From Bergeyella porcorum (GTDB lineage: Bacteria > Bacteroidota > Bacteroidia > Flavobacteriales > Weeksellaceae), in contig NZ_JBHMFD010000007.1 of NCBI RefSeq assembly GCF_042427575.1, forward strand, positions 124,001 through 188,000: a DNA stretch of 64,000 nucleotides, read 5' to 3'. Every line of letters starts with the position of its first letter. The stretch's first letter is position 1. Shown here in pieces: positions 33,617 through 41,440 of this stretch. The notes below the pieces were generated by a model. The model was not told where the DNA came from. It made no database searches and was given only the letters and a program-made list of their open reading frames with translations. The position numbers and the translations under genes are program-made.

Positions 33617-34396
33617 TCAATAAAACCAAATATCACCTATCTCTATGGGATTATTGTGTTTCTCTGCCCATTGTCTATAAGTCTCGTTCAGAGATTCATT
33701 AAGTCTTTGGCTACTAATTTCATTACCATTAAAACTCACGGATACATTCAGATTGCTGGCTTTCATTATAGAAGTCATCTGCCCAGATGGGTCGTTAAAG
33801 CTTTTGTTTTTCAGCATCGTAAAATCCTCATTATTGATAAAAGTAAAGTTTAGCATTACGATATTCTGTTTAGATTGCTCTATACCGTTTGCAGTAAATT
33901 TATATTCCTTATCCTCAGAAGAAACCTCCAATACCAAACCTGGCAAACCCGAGAATTTATATGGTCCATCAGCAAAGGGTAACTCTCTACAAAACCACGC
34001 TTCCCATTTTCTACCGCCCAAATGCGTGGTAGCACGGTGCACCACATAGCCCAAGATTTCCTTTTTCTCAGTATGCAAAATCCAAGCAGGTTGTTCTGCG
34101 TAAGGCGTTCGGTAATATCTATTAAAAACAGGTTGCAAAATCGCCCATTGGTTTTTAGATATTTTCTTAAAGACCAAAGTATTAAATCTATCTTTAGGCT
34201 CGGTATTCTTAGGTAAAAATAAAGATTCGTGTTTTTCTGAATCGTAGTTTAAAACCCATTCATCTACCTCACGATGGGAATCGTTTTTCTGTGGCTGATA
34301 ATCCACCAGATAAGACACCAAAAGATTTTGACCAAAGGCAACCACAGAGAGCAGCACACAAGCCATCAAAGTGAATCTGAACATCAAACGCTTCAT
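33617..34396 (-). CDS. GLPGLI family protein
   Basis: A 259-residue secreted protein with signal peptide MKRLMFRFTLMACVLLSVVAFGQ. GRKWEAWFCRELPFADGPY (about 126-144) is followed by KFSGLPGLVLEV, the classical motif. I chose the ATG at 34396 because it overlaps the stop of the preceding gene as TAATG; the track-length alternative at 34405 only adds MGI. Coupled translation with the 34396-35127 gene suggests a shared complex or pathway. Function unknown. Confidence 0.88.
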   Translation of the reverse strand: MKRLMFRFTLMACVLLSVVAFGQNLLVSYLVDYQPQKNDSHREVDEWVLNYDSEKHESLFLPKNTEPKDRFNTLVFKKISKNQWAILQPVFNRYYRTPYAEQPAWILHTEKKEILGYVVHRATTHLGGRKWEAWFCRELPFADGPYKFSGLPGLVLEVSSEDKEYKFTANGIEQSKQNIVMLNFTFINNEDFTMLKNKSFNDPSGQMTSIMKASNLNVSVSFNGNEISSQRLNESLNETYRQWAEKHNNPIEIGDIWFY

Positions 34397-35127
34397 TATT
34401 CCCATTCAAATTTTATTTCTAAATCTACTCTTGGTTGCTCAAAGATGGTTCTATTCGGATTTTGGCTCAATGCTTTTTCCAATTTTTCAGACAAAGCATA
34501 ACGCAGTTTTGGATATTGGCGATACGAAACCATTGTCGCGGCAGGGTCAAAAGGATTTTTCAGAGAAGCATTGGTTTTCTCATATTTTATCAATTCCCAA
34601 GTGTGTCTTCCATTATCATCTTGCACTTCATAAACGATACCTTTCAAGCCTACGAACTTCCAAGGATTGGCATTAAATTTAGCCGAATCATCATACCAAG
34701 CTGTATAAGTTCTACCACGAAAATCAGCAGTGGCTTTTTTCAGTTTAATATTATTTTTCATTTTGGTTTCATTGGATGGTTTCCAATGGATGTTCGCTTG
34801 GTCTTCCAATTCATAATATTTTCCTTGTATAAAATCTTTAATCAAGAATTTCTGTTCTGCATTGGTAAAAAGCGTATAGTTATAAGGCGTCCGCGGAAGA
34901 GCCATAGCACCACCATTCAAATTTCTCACCTCATTATCCACATCTTGCGAACCAAACGCCACGGTATAGAGCATCTCTTTAGATTGGGTATCTACCAGCA
35001 ACTTACCAGTATCTTTCAGTGTTCTTTCGGAAGGGTATTCTATCACGGTCAGAGCATAAACCAACTCATAAGTCTGTGCCTTTAAACCTGAGAATAACGC
35101 AATTAAAATGATTAGTATATGTTTCAT
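34396..35127 (-). CDS. GLPGLI family protein (degenerate motif)
   Basis: A 243-residue secreted protein; the ATG at 35127 (MKHILIILIALFSGLKAQ) gives a neat signal peptide, whereas the ATG at 35154 adds an unlikely extension. The GRTYTAWYDDSAKFNANPWKF context leads to VGLKGIVYEVQD (about residues 158-169), where GLPGLI has become GLKGIV. It is upstream of, and overlaps by one base, a canonical member. Function unknown. Confidence 0.85.
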   Translation of the reverse strand: MKHILIILIALFSGLKAQTYELVYALTVIEYPSERTLKDTGKLLVDTQSKEMLYTVAFGSQDVDNEVRNLNGGAMALPRTPYNYTLFTNAEQKFLIKDFIQGKYYELEDQANIHWKPSNETKMKNNIKLKKATADFRGRTYTAWYDDSAKFNANPWKFVGLKGIVYEVQDDNGRHTWELIKYEKTNASLKNPFDPAATMVSYRQYPKLRYALSEKLEKALSQNPNRTIFEQPRVDLEIKFEWE

Positions 35128-35220
35128 ATTAAAAAAATATAGCCACAAAAACAAGCACTTGAAAAATAGTAATTCTTATTTTTAAGTTCACATTGTTTTT
35201 ATGGCTATCATTTAATTAAG

Positions 35221-35487
35221 TTAGCGTAAATCTGCTATTTGAGCCTCAAATTGCATTGCTAGTGCTTTTGCCTTACATGCAGTTTCTGATGCTTCATAGG
35301 TAAAAGAGTAATCTACCAACACATTATTTCTATATATACTAATTTCACACCAACCTCCTATCATTTTTACTTCAGTAGAAATAGATTGAGTAGTTTGCAT
35401 TTGTTTCTCGACTTGTGCTTTATCACCTGTCATAGCACTCATTACACCAGCAACTCCAAGAGCTGCCACTAATAACACTTTTCTCAT
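35221..35487 (-). CDS. Small secreted two-cysteine protein
   Basis: An 88-residue protein with signal peptide (MRKVLLVAALGVAGVMSA) and a mature part containing GGWCEISIYRNN and SETACKAKA, two cysteines that could form a disulfide. No family recognised; small exported peptides of this style are common in Chryseobacterium relatives. It lies upstream of the GLPGLI genes (93 bases) on the same strand. Its putative promoter contains five copies of a hexanucleotide (35525-35554), so expression may be phase-variable. Confidence 0.7.
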   Translation of the reverse strand: MRKVLLVAALGVAGVMSAMTGDKAQVEKQMQTTQSISTEVKMIGGWCEISIYRNNVLVDYSFTYEASETACKAKALAMQFEAQIADLR

Positions 35488-35522
35488 AATAAATCAACTA
35501 ACGGGGTTTAATGTTAGTGGTT

Positions 35523-35559
35523 CAAAACTAAAACTAAAACTAAAACTAAAACTATGCAA
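35523..35559 (-). promoter_or_regulatory. Putative repeat-containing promoter of the small secreted protein
   Basis: On the minus strand: TTG (35559-35557), 26-base spacer, TAGTTTTG (35530-35523), an exact TAnnTTTG. The spacer is made of tandem hexamers; losing one would give 20 bases, close to the usual 19-21. Confidence 0.45.
35525..35554. repeat. Tandem hexamer AAACTA x5
   Basis: Five perfect copies of AAACTA (TAGTTT on the minus strand), lying about 40-65 bases upstream of the small secreted protein's start codon. Confidence 0.95.
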
Positions 35560-35682
35560 ATTTTATATGACAAAAATCACAGAATGTTAAAAATTTATAT
35601 TGATTCTAAATAAATATTCTCCTATAGTCTAAGTTCAAATGAAAATTTTTATTTACAAAAAAATATCCGTTTAATAGCAATA

Positions 35683-36570
35683 TTACCTTCCGACTTTCAT
35701 TAAAGTCTTAATATTAAAAACAAGAATAGAAATCGCAATCAAAATGTAAGCTAATATCTGTATCCAATGGATAGGTTCATTAAAGTAATACACCGAGAGT
35801 AAAAAGGAAATAATGGGATTGATATAAATGAGAATGCCTACGGTAGATGCCGCTACGCCCTGCAAAGCATACAGATTCATATACAACGGAATAATGGTAA
35901 AAAACAAAGCAATAATCCCTGTAAAAAGATAAAACGCTGCATCGGTAGGAAAATGAAAACCCTTAAAAATATAATACGGAACCGCCAAAATAAACACCGT
36001 TATCAGCTGGATAATGAGCGTGGTAAATTTATCAAAAAACTGATTTTTCTTCTGAGAAATCAAAAACAAAGCATAGCTTAAAGCGATAAGAAAAGCAAAA
36101 AGAAGATTATTGGGGTCTGAAATATAGTACAAGGCACAGCCTACCAAACAAAGCAACATCGCAATAAGCTGGTCCCAACTGGCGTTTTCCCTCAGTAGTA
36201 CAAACGAAAGCATTGAGGTGATAATAGGACAAATTAAATACGCATAAGATGCCGTCTGTACATTCACCTGATTGACCACATAGATAAACAAAAACCAATT
36301 AAACCCCAACAGACCTCCTCCCAAAAGGTTCCAACCCAAAGCTTGTTTTTTCTCTTTAATTGTAAAATTTCGGAAGCGTTTCAACGCTATTTTTATAGTA
36401 TCTCTTTTTATAGTTACCGCAATCATTAAGATGATAACTACGGATAATAATATCCTAAAAAACAAAATATCCAATGAAGATTCGTGGGCAATGGGTTTCA
36501 ATGCCAAACTGAAAAATCCCCATAGGAAATAGGACAACAATGCAAAAAAATAATATCGGTTGAGTTTCAA
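35683..36570 (-). CDS. rarD: EamA-family transporter, RarD-like
   Basis: A 295-residue membrane protein with ten predicted hydrophobic helices arranged as two EamA repeats. The N-terminus YYFFALLSYFLWGFFSLALK and the NWFLFIYVVN-x-V block (about 96-105) match RarD. Drug/metabolite-type efflux is the family's presumed role; substrate unknown. The start codon is a TTG at 36570 (no nearby ATG). Directly upstream is an eleven-unit heptamer repeat (36580-36656). Confidence 0.85.
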   Translation of the reverse strand: MKLNRYYFFALLSYFLWGFFSLALKPIAHESSLDILFFRILLSVVIILMIAVTIKRDTIKIALKRFRNFTIKEKKQALGWNLLGGGLLGFNWFLFIYVVNQVNVQTASYAYLICPIITSMLSFVLLRENASWDQLIAMLLCLVGCALYYISDPNNLLFAFLIALSYALFLISQKKNQFFDKFTTLIIQLITVFILAVPYYIFKGFHFPTDAAFYLFTGIIALFFTIIPLYMNLYALQGVAASTVGILIYINPIISFLLSVYYFNEPIHWIQILAYILIAISILVFNIKTLMKVGR

Positions 36571-36579
36571 AAGTATAGA

Positions 36580-36656
36580 ATTAGAGGTTAGAAGTTAGAA
36601 GTTAGAAGTTAGAAATTAGAAGTTAGAAGTTAGAGGTTGGAGGTTAGATGCTAGAG
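36580..36656. repeat. Tandem heptamer (GTTAGAA-type) x11
   Basis: Eleven consecutive 7-base units: six are exactly GTTAGAA or its direct variant, the rest differ by one or two bases (ATTAGAG, GTTGGAG, GCTAGAG). The array ends 10 bases before the rarD start codon (minus strand), covering its ribosome-binding and promoter region. Confidence 0.95.
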
Positions 36657-36697
36657 TCTTTTCTCTTTCTTCTTTCCTCTTTTTTCTTTCTGTAATC

Positions 36698-37399
36698 TTA
36701 TTTTTCTTCAGCAGCACGCCACACCGCATCATTTTGGGGTACGGGAGCTGTAATATCCATTTTTTCTTTCGTTACGGGATGTACGAATTGTAATCTTCTG
36801 GCGTGAAGCGATATTCCCCCATCTGGATTAGAACGCGGTGAGCCGTACTTTAAATCCCCCTTAATGGGAACGCCTATTTTGGAAAGCTGTGCCCGAATCT
36901 GGTGATGCCGCCCTGTTTCAAGGTCTATTTCTAACAATTGATAATTATCTAAAACTTTGATGAGATGATACGATAAAATGGCTTCTTTAGCCCCATCGGT
37001 AGGTTTTGGAAAAACAATGGCTTTATTATTTTTTTCGTTCTTTTTGAGATAATGCACCAGCCTTTGGCTTTGAGGAAGCATCTCTTTTGCCACAATTGCC
37101 CAATAGGTTTTCTCTATTTCTCGGTTTTTCACCATCTGTGTCAATCGGGAAAGAGCCTTAGATGTCTTAGCATAGATTACCAAACCAGAAGTAGGTCTAT
37201 CAATGCGATGTACCAGCCCAAGAAAAACATTGCCTGGCTTTTCATCTCGCTTTTTAATAAAAGCTTTAATCAGTTCCAACAGCGAGGCATCACCCGTTTT
37301 ATCGCCTTGCACAAGCTGTCCTACCTTTTTATTAATGACAAGGAGGTGATTGTCTTCATAGATGATTTGTGAGGCGATATCGTGTGTCATAACTTCCAT
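36698..37399 (-). CDS. RluA-family 23S rRNA/tRNA pseudouridine synthase
   Basis: A 233-residue pseudouridine synthase. HRIDRPTSGLVIYAKTSKAL (about residues 65-84) contains the catalytic Asp; ETGRHHQIRAQLSKIGVPIKGD (about 160) and SLHARRLQF follow as expected. It lacks an N-terminal S4 domain, so it belongs to the short TruC/RluA-like subgroup; the target uridine cannot be named. ATG at 37399, alternative ATG at 37390. It is transcribed apart from the upstream act operon, with its own promoter. Confidence 0.92.
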   Translation of the reverse strand: MEVMTHDIASQIIYEDNHLLVINKKVGQLVQGDKTGDASLLELIKAFIKKRDEKPGNVFLGLVHRIDRPTSGLVIYAKTSKALSRLTQMVKNREIEKTYWAIVAKEMLPQSQRLVHYLKKNEKNNKAIVFPKPTDGAKEAILSYHLIKVLDNYQLLEIDLETGRHHQIRAQLSKIGVPIKGDLKYGSPRSNPDGGISLHARRLQFVHPVTKEKMDITAPVPQNDAVWRAAEEK

Positions 37400-37410
37400 T
37401 TTTAAAGGTG

Positions 37411-37444
37411 CAAAGATAGCAGATTATTAACTGAAATAAAACAA
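37411..37444 (-). promoter_or_regulatory. Promoter of pseudouridine synthase gene
   Basis: Minus strand: TTG (37444-37442), 23 bases, TATCTTTG (37418-37411). The -7 box is exact; the spacer is at the long end. Confidence 0.5.
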
Positions 37445-37446
37445 AG

Positions 37447-37472
37447 AATCCCACACAAAACTGCGTGGGATT
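37447..37472 (-). terminator. Terminator of the act operon
   Basis: aatcccac (37447-37454) pairs with gtgggatt (37465-37472). It lies 25 bases after the actF stop; T-rich on both strands. Confidence 0.65.
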
Positions 37473-37496
37473 TTTTATTATAAAACTTCTAAAACA

Positions 37497-38828
37497 TTAG
37501 AATGGATATTCATAAATTTTAGACTCGTGTACAAATGGGTTTCCTGTAGGGATTAATTTCAGTTTGGTAAGCATTGTCATCACAGCGAATGTGAACAATC
37601 CTACGAAGAACACTACCGCTCCTATCACTAAAAGAAGAACAGCGATGTTATTCCAATAAGGTCCTACAGTTCCTGGCATTACCATATTGAAGTAATCTAC
37701 AATATGTCCTATCACTACCAATACCGCCATAGAAGTTACCACCTTGTAGTTTCTCTTGATGCTTGAACTCACCAATACCAATAACGGTACCAAGAAGTTA
37801 AGAATCAGCATTGGAAGGAATGTAGGTGCATAGTGCTCAAATCTGCCGAAGAAGTAATTAACCTCTTCTGGAACATTCGCATACCAATATAGCATAAACT
37901 GACAGAACCAAGTATAAGTCCAAAGCATAGAAGTAGCAAAAAGGAATTTTCCTAAATCGTGCAAGTGGTTGTCATTAAACTCTGGCAAAAAGCCTTTCTT
38001 TTTAAGATAAACACTTACGATGATGATAAGTGCTACCGCTGTAGCCAAGCAGCTTACCATAGCATACCATACATACATTGTAGAATACCAGTGGTGGTCT
38101 ATAGACATTAGCCAATCCCAAGCCCAACCTACAGAAGCAAAACCGAAGAATGCAATATATCCTACAGACCATCTGTAAAGCATTTGATATTCTCTTAGAG
38201 ACTTAGTTTCATCTACTTTTTTAGATTGGCTTCTCAATTTCCAAGCAAAGAAAGACGCTCCTGCTACATAGAAAATATTTCTAATCACATACCAATTGGT
38301 ATTCAAGAACTTGCTTTTCTCAAGCGTAATCACATCAAAATTAGGGTGATTAGGATCTACCAAAGTAGGATCCATCCAATGGAATAGATGCCCTATATGC
38401 ATTACATTGAGAATCATCACGATGATGCAAAATATCCCAGCCCAAGGAATAAAAGAAGCGATAGCCTCCATTACTCTTGTTACAATAATAGACCATCCTG
38501 CGTGAGCCACGTGCTGAATAGAGTAGAAAAATAGCACACAGCAAGAAGCAGCAAAGAAAAATACCGCCACAAAGTGCAAAGATGCCAAAGGAGCATTGTG
38601 TACCTGATGCGTAGCGTGCTCTAGATGAGCCTGATGATCTTGCGGGCCTACCAATTCGCTAGAGTGGGTAGGAGCAGTATGCCCAGAAGCGTGTACTGCC
38701 TCCATCATATGTTCTACCGCAGTGCTATCGTATCCTTTGTTGATGAAATATCCAGTAGCAAAAAGAACCAATCCTGCGATGATAAATACGAAAGATAATA
38801 ATCTTAATTTAGGTGAAAAATTATACAT
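37497..38828 (-). CDS. actF: Alternative complex III subunit ActF (quinol-binding membrane subunit)
   Basis: A 443-residue polytopic membrane protein (about ten helices), the second NrfD-like quinone-site subunit of alternative complex III, which oxidises menaquinol and reduces cytochrome c or an oxidase. An N-terminal helix is followed by a ~60-residue His-rich loop (HMMEAVHASGHTAP and onward), characteristic of flavobacterial ActF. It is last in the actABCDEF operon, 18 bases after actE, and is followed by a terminator. Confidence 0.92.
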   Translation of the reverse strand: MYNFSPKLRLLSFVFIIAGLVLFATGYFINKGYDSTAVEHMMEAVHASGHTAPTHSSELVGPQDHQAHLEHATHQVHNAPLASLHFVAVFFFAASCCVLFFYSIQHVAHAGWSIIVTRVMEAIASFIPWAGIFCIIVMILNVMHIGHLFHWMDPTLVDPNHPNFDVITLEKSKFLNTNWYVIRNIFYVAGASFFAWKLRSQSKKVDETKSLREYQMLYRWSVGYIAFFGFASVGWAWDWLMSIDHHWYSTMYVWYAMVSCLATAVALIIIVSVYLKKKGFLPEFNDNHLHDLGKFLFATSMLWTYTWFCQFMLYWYANVPEEVNYFFGRFEHYAPTFLPMLILNFLVPLLVLVSSSIKRNYKVVTSMAVLVVIGHIVDYFNMVMPGTVGPYWNNIAVLLLVIGAVVFFVGLFTFAVMTMLTKLKLIPTGNPFVHESKIYEYPF

Positions 38829-38846
38829 TTTTTCTGTCTTTTAAAT

Positions 38847-39512
38847 TTATTTAGTTGCAGTAGAATCACTTGCTACAGCTGTAGCAGCAGAGGCTGTACC
38901 TCCCTTAAACTCGTTCATCACATACATTGCGACTCTCCATCTATCCCCTGGACTCAGTTGCCCTGCATACGAGCCCATTGCGTTTCTACCATTCACAATC
39001 ACATAGTGAACGCTTCCTAAAGTTACTTGTCTATCTGCATAGTTTGGAACACCAGAATAAGCACCAGATTGTACGATAGAACCTTGCCCATCTCCAGCAG
39101 TACCGTGGCAAGCAGCACAAGTTTTCTCATACAATAGCTTTCCTCTCTCCAAATCTTTCTCTAAGTTGGTTGCATTTAGAGGAGAAACGGTAACGCTTTT
39201 AGAAGCTTCATATCCTGCATTATACTCATCTACATTTTTAGGCAACAATGCTTCTGCAAAAATACCATCTTTATCCTGCGGAACAGTTCCTTCTACTGGA
39301 GTCAGTCCTGTAGCACCATTTTGCTTTACAAATGCAGGGATTTCATTATCGTGCTTAGAGTAAGCATCTTCAGCTTTTTGCAAAGGATCATACGCTACTG
39401 GAAAGTACATATCTGGAAACCATACCAAAGGTGGGTTACCATTTCCACAAGAAGAAAGTACCAAGCTTGCAAAACCTAAGACTGCTGTAATTTTTAAAAT
39501 ATTTCTTTTCAT
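38847..39512 (-). CDS. actE: Alternative complex III monohaem cytochrome c subunit ActE
   Basis: A 221-residue lipoprotein-anchored cytochrome c. The signal peptide ends in a lipobox (LVLSSC, Cys near residue 22); the haem motif CAACH is near residue 130, with the distal Met probably in AMGSYAG. It passes electrons from the Fe-S/haem subunits to the terminal acceptor. I place the start at 39512 (MKRNILKI); the ATG at 39521 overlaps actD by 8 bases and is an alternative. Operon position fits the act gene order. Confidence 0.92.
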   Translation of the reverse strand: MKRNILKITAVLGFASLVLSSCGNGNPPLVWFPDMYFPVAYDPLQKAEDAYSKHDNEIPAFVKQNGATGLTPVEGTVPQDKDGIFAEALLPKNVDEYNAGYEASKSVTVSPLNATNLEKDLERGKLLYEKTCAACHGTAGDGQGSIVQSGAYSGVPNYADRQVTLGSVHYVIVNGRNAMGSYAGQLSPGDRWRVAMYVMNEFKGGTASAATAVASDSTATK

Positions 39513-39513
39513 A

Positions 39514-40035
39514 TTAAGCATCTTTTACGGTTATTTCTTCAGCTCCTGTTTCTATAAGGAGTTGTTTTATTTTATCCACATCATCACTTACGAACTCCAT
39601 CATAAACTTATCATCGGTAGTACGAGGATCTGGGTTTTGAGCTGGAGCTCCTGGATACATTTTATTTCTAACAAAGAATGTAAGGGACATCAAGTGAGCA
39701 GCACAGAATACCATTAGCTCAAACATAGGGACTACGAAAGCAGGCATATTGTGAGCCCAATCAAAGGCTGGCTTACCACCAATGTTCTGTGGCCAATCGT
39801 GATTCATCGTGTACCAAGTCACCAATGCTCCGATGGATACACCATAACAAGCGTAGATGAATGCTGCATCAGAAATTCTTGTTTTCTTCAAGCCTAATGC
39901 TTTATCTAATCCGTGCACAGGGAATGGAGTATAAACCTCGTTGATTTCAATTCCTTTCTCTCTGAAAGCTTTTACGCCGTTCATTAAATCGTCATCATCA
40001 GCGTAAAGACCATATATAATTTTAGTGGTGCTCAT
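39514..40035 (-). CDS. actD: Alternative complex III subunit ActD (DUF3341)
   Basis: A 173-residue membrane protein with two helices (about residues 55-75 and 97-117) and cytoplasmic ends, the DUF3341 subunit of alternative complex III. The ATG at 40035 (MSTTKIIYGLY) is chosen because AAGGAG lies just before it and homology begins there; it overlaps actC by 14 bases. It helps anchor the complex and does not carry cofactors. Confidence 0.92.
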   Translation of the reverse strand: MSTTKIIYGLYADDDDLMNGVKAFREKGIEINEVYTPFPVHGLDKALGLKKTRISDAAFIYACYGVSIGALVTWYTMNHDWPQNIGGKPAFDWAHNMPAFVVPMFELMVFCAAHLMSLTFFVRNKMYPGAPAQNPDPRTTDDKFMMEFVSDDVDKIKQLLIETGAEEITVKDA

Positions 40036-41416
40036 CTCCTTCTTTTGCTTTATAAGTTTCACCAGAAATTTTCAAAATAGACTTCAATTCAGCCTGTGCA
40101 ATCACAGGGAATGTTCTTGCGTAAAGTAGGAATAATACGCCGAAGAAACCTATTGTTCCTAAATAAACGCCTACATCAATGATGGTTGGCTTAAACATTG
40201 TCCAAGAACCAGGTAGGTAGTCTCTAGACAAGTTGATAACGATGATGTCAAAACGCTCAAACCACATACCGATGTTAATTACCAAAGCAATAAGGAATGT
40301 TGCAATGATATTGGTTCTAACCTTCTTGAACCAGAACAATGCAGGCACTACCAAGTTACAGATAATCAACGCCCAGAATGCCCACCAATAAGGTCCTGTA
40401 GCAGCACCCGGAGTAAGGTAAGCAAAGTCTTCAAATCTAGTACCAGAATACCAAGCGATGAAGTACTCTACAGCGTAAGCCACTGTTACCATACCACCCG
40501 TTACAATGATTACGATGTTCATAATCTCTATGTGGTACATTGTGATATATTCCTCTAGGTTACAAACTTTTCTTGCAACAAGCAATAGTGTCTGTACCAT
40601 AGCAAATCCTGAGAAAATAGCTCCTGCTACGAAGTAAGGAGGATAGATGGTAGAGTGCCAACCTTTGATTACGGAAGTGGCGAAGTCAAACGATACCGTA
40701 GTGTGCACTGAGAATACCAATGGCGTAGCCAAACCTGCCAATACCAAAGATACCTCTTCAAATCTCTGCCAATGTTTTGCCTTACCTCCCCATCCGAATG
40801 CTAAGAATGTGTAGATTTTCTTAGTCCAAGGTGTTTTAGCTCTATCTCTAATCATTGCAAAGTCTGGAATTAGCCCTACAAACCAGAATACTGTAGAAAC
40901 TGAGAAGTACGTAGAAATTGCAAATACATCCCAAAGGAGTGGAGAGTTAAAGTTAGTCCAAAGAGAACCAAACTGGTTAGGAATTGGAAATACCCAATAA
41001 CCAACCCATACTCTACCCATATGGATTACAGGGAAGATGGCAGCCTGTACAACGGCGAAGATGGTCATTGCTTCCGCTGAACGGTTTACAGACATTCTCC
41101 ATCTTTGTCTAAATAATAATAGTACTGCGGAAATCAAAGTACCTGCGTGACCAATCCCTACCCACCATACGAAGTTGGTAATATCCCAACCCCAGTTGAT
41201 AGTTCTGTTAAGTCCCCAAGCACCAATACCTGTACCAATGGTGTAAGCAATACATCCAAAACCATAGATGAATAAAACTAAAGAGGCCCAAAATGAAATC
41301 CACCACAGTTTTCCTGCTCTTTCTTCGATAGGTCTAGCGATATCTTCTGTGATATCGTGATAGGTTTTGTGACCAATAATTAAAGGTTCCCTTATCGGGG
41401 CTTCGTAATGTGACAT
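40022..41416 (-). CDS. actC: Alternative complex III subunit ActC (NrfD/PsrC family)
   Basis: A 464-residue NrfD-family membrane subunit with about ten helices that forms the principal menaquinol site of alternative complex III. Conserved features include REPLI near the N-terminus, WWVGIGHAGTLISAVLLL (about residues 87-104) and the NRSAEAMTIFAV block after it. It follows actB by 24 bases and overlaps actD by 14. Normal length. Confidence 0.94.
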   Translation of the reverse strand: MSHYEAPIREPLIIGHKTYHDITEDIARPIEERAGKLWWISFWASLVLFIYGFGCIAYTIGTGIGAWGLNRTINWGWDITNFVWWVGIGHAGTLISAVLLLFRQRWRMSVNRSAEAMTIFAVVQAAIFPVIHMGRVWVGYWVFPIPNQFGSLWTNFNSPLLWDVFAISTYFSVSTVFWFVGLIPDFAMIRDRAKTPWTKKIYTFLAFGWGGKAKHWQRFEEVSLVLAGLATPLVFSVHTTVSFDFATSVIKGWHSTIYPPYFVAGAIFSGFAMVQTLLLVARKVCNLEEYITMYHIEIMNIVIIVTGGMVTVAYAVEYFIAWYSGTRFEDFAYLTPGAATGPYWWAFWALIICNLVVPALFWFKKVRTNIIATFLIALVINIGMWFERFDIIVINLSRDYLPGSWTMFKPTIIDVGVYLGTIGFFGVLFLLYARTFPVIAQAELKSILKISGETYKAKEGDEHH

Positions 41417-41440
41417 TTTTTACCTTATTATTATTTAAAC

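Noticed and set aside
36101..36298. Other-frame ORFs opposite or inside real genes
   Set aside because: These and similar frames (for example 318-680 minus and 34435-35085 plus) overlap well-supported genes and show no domain pattern.
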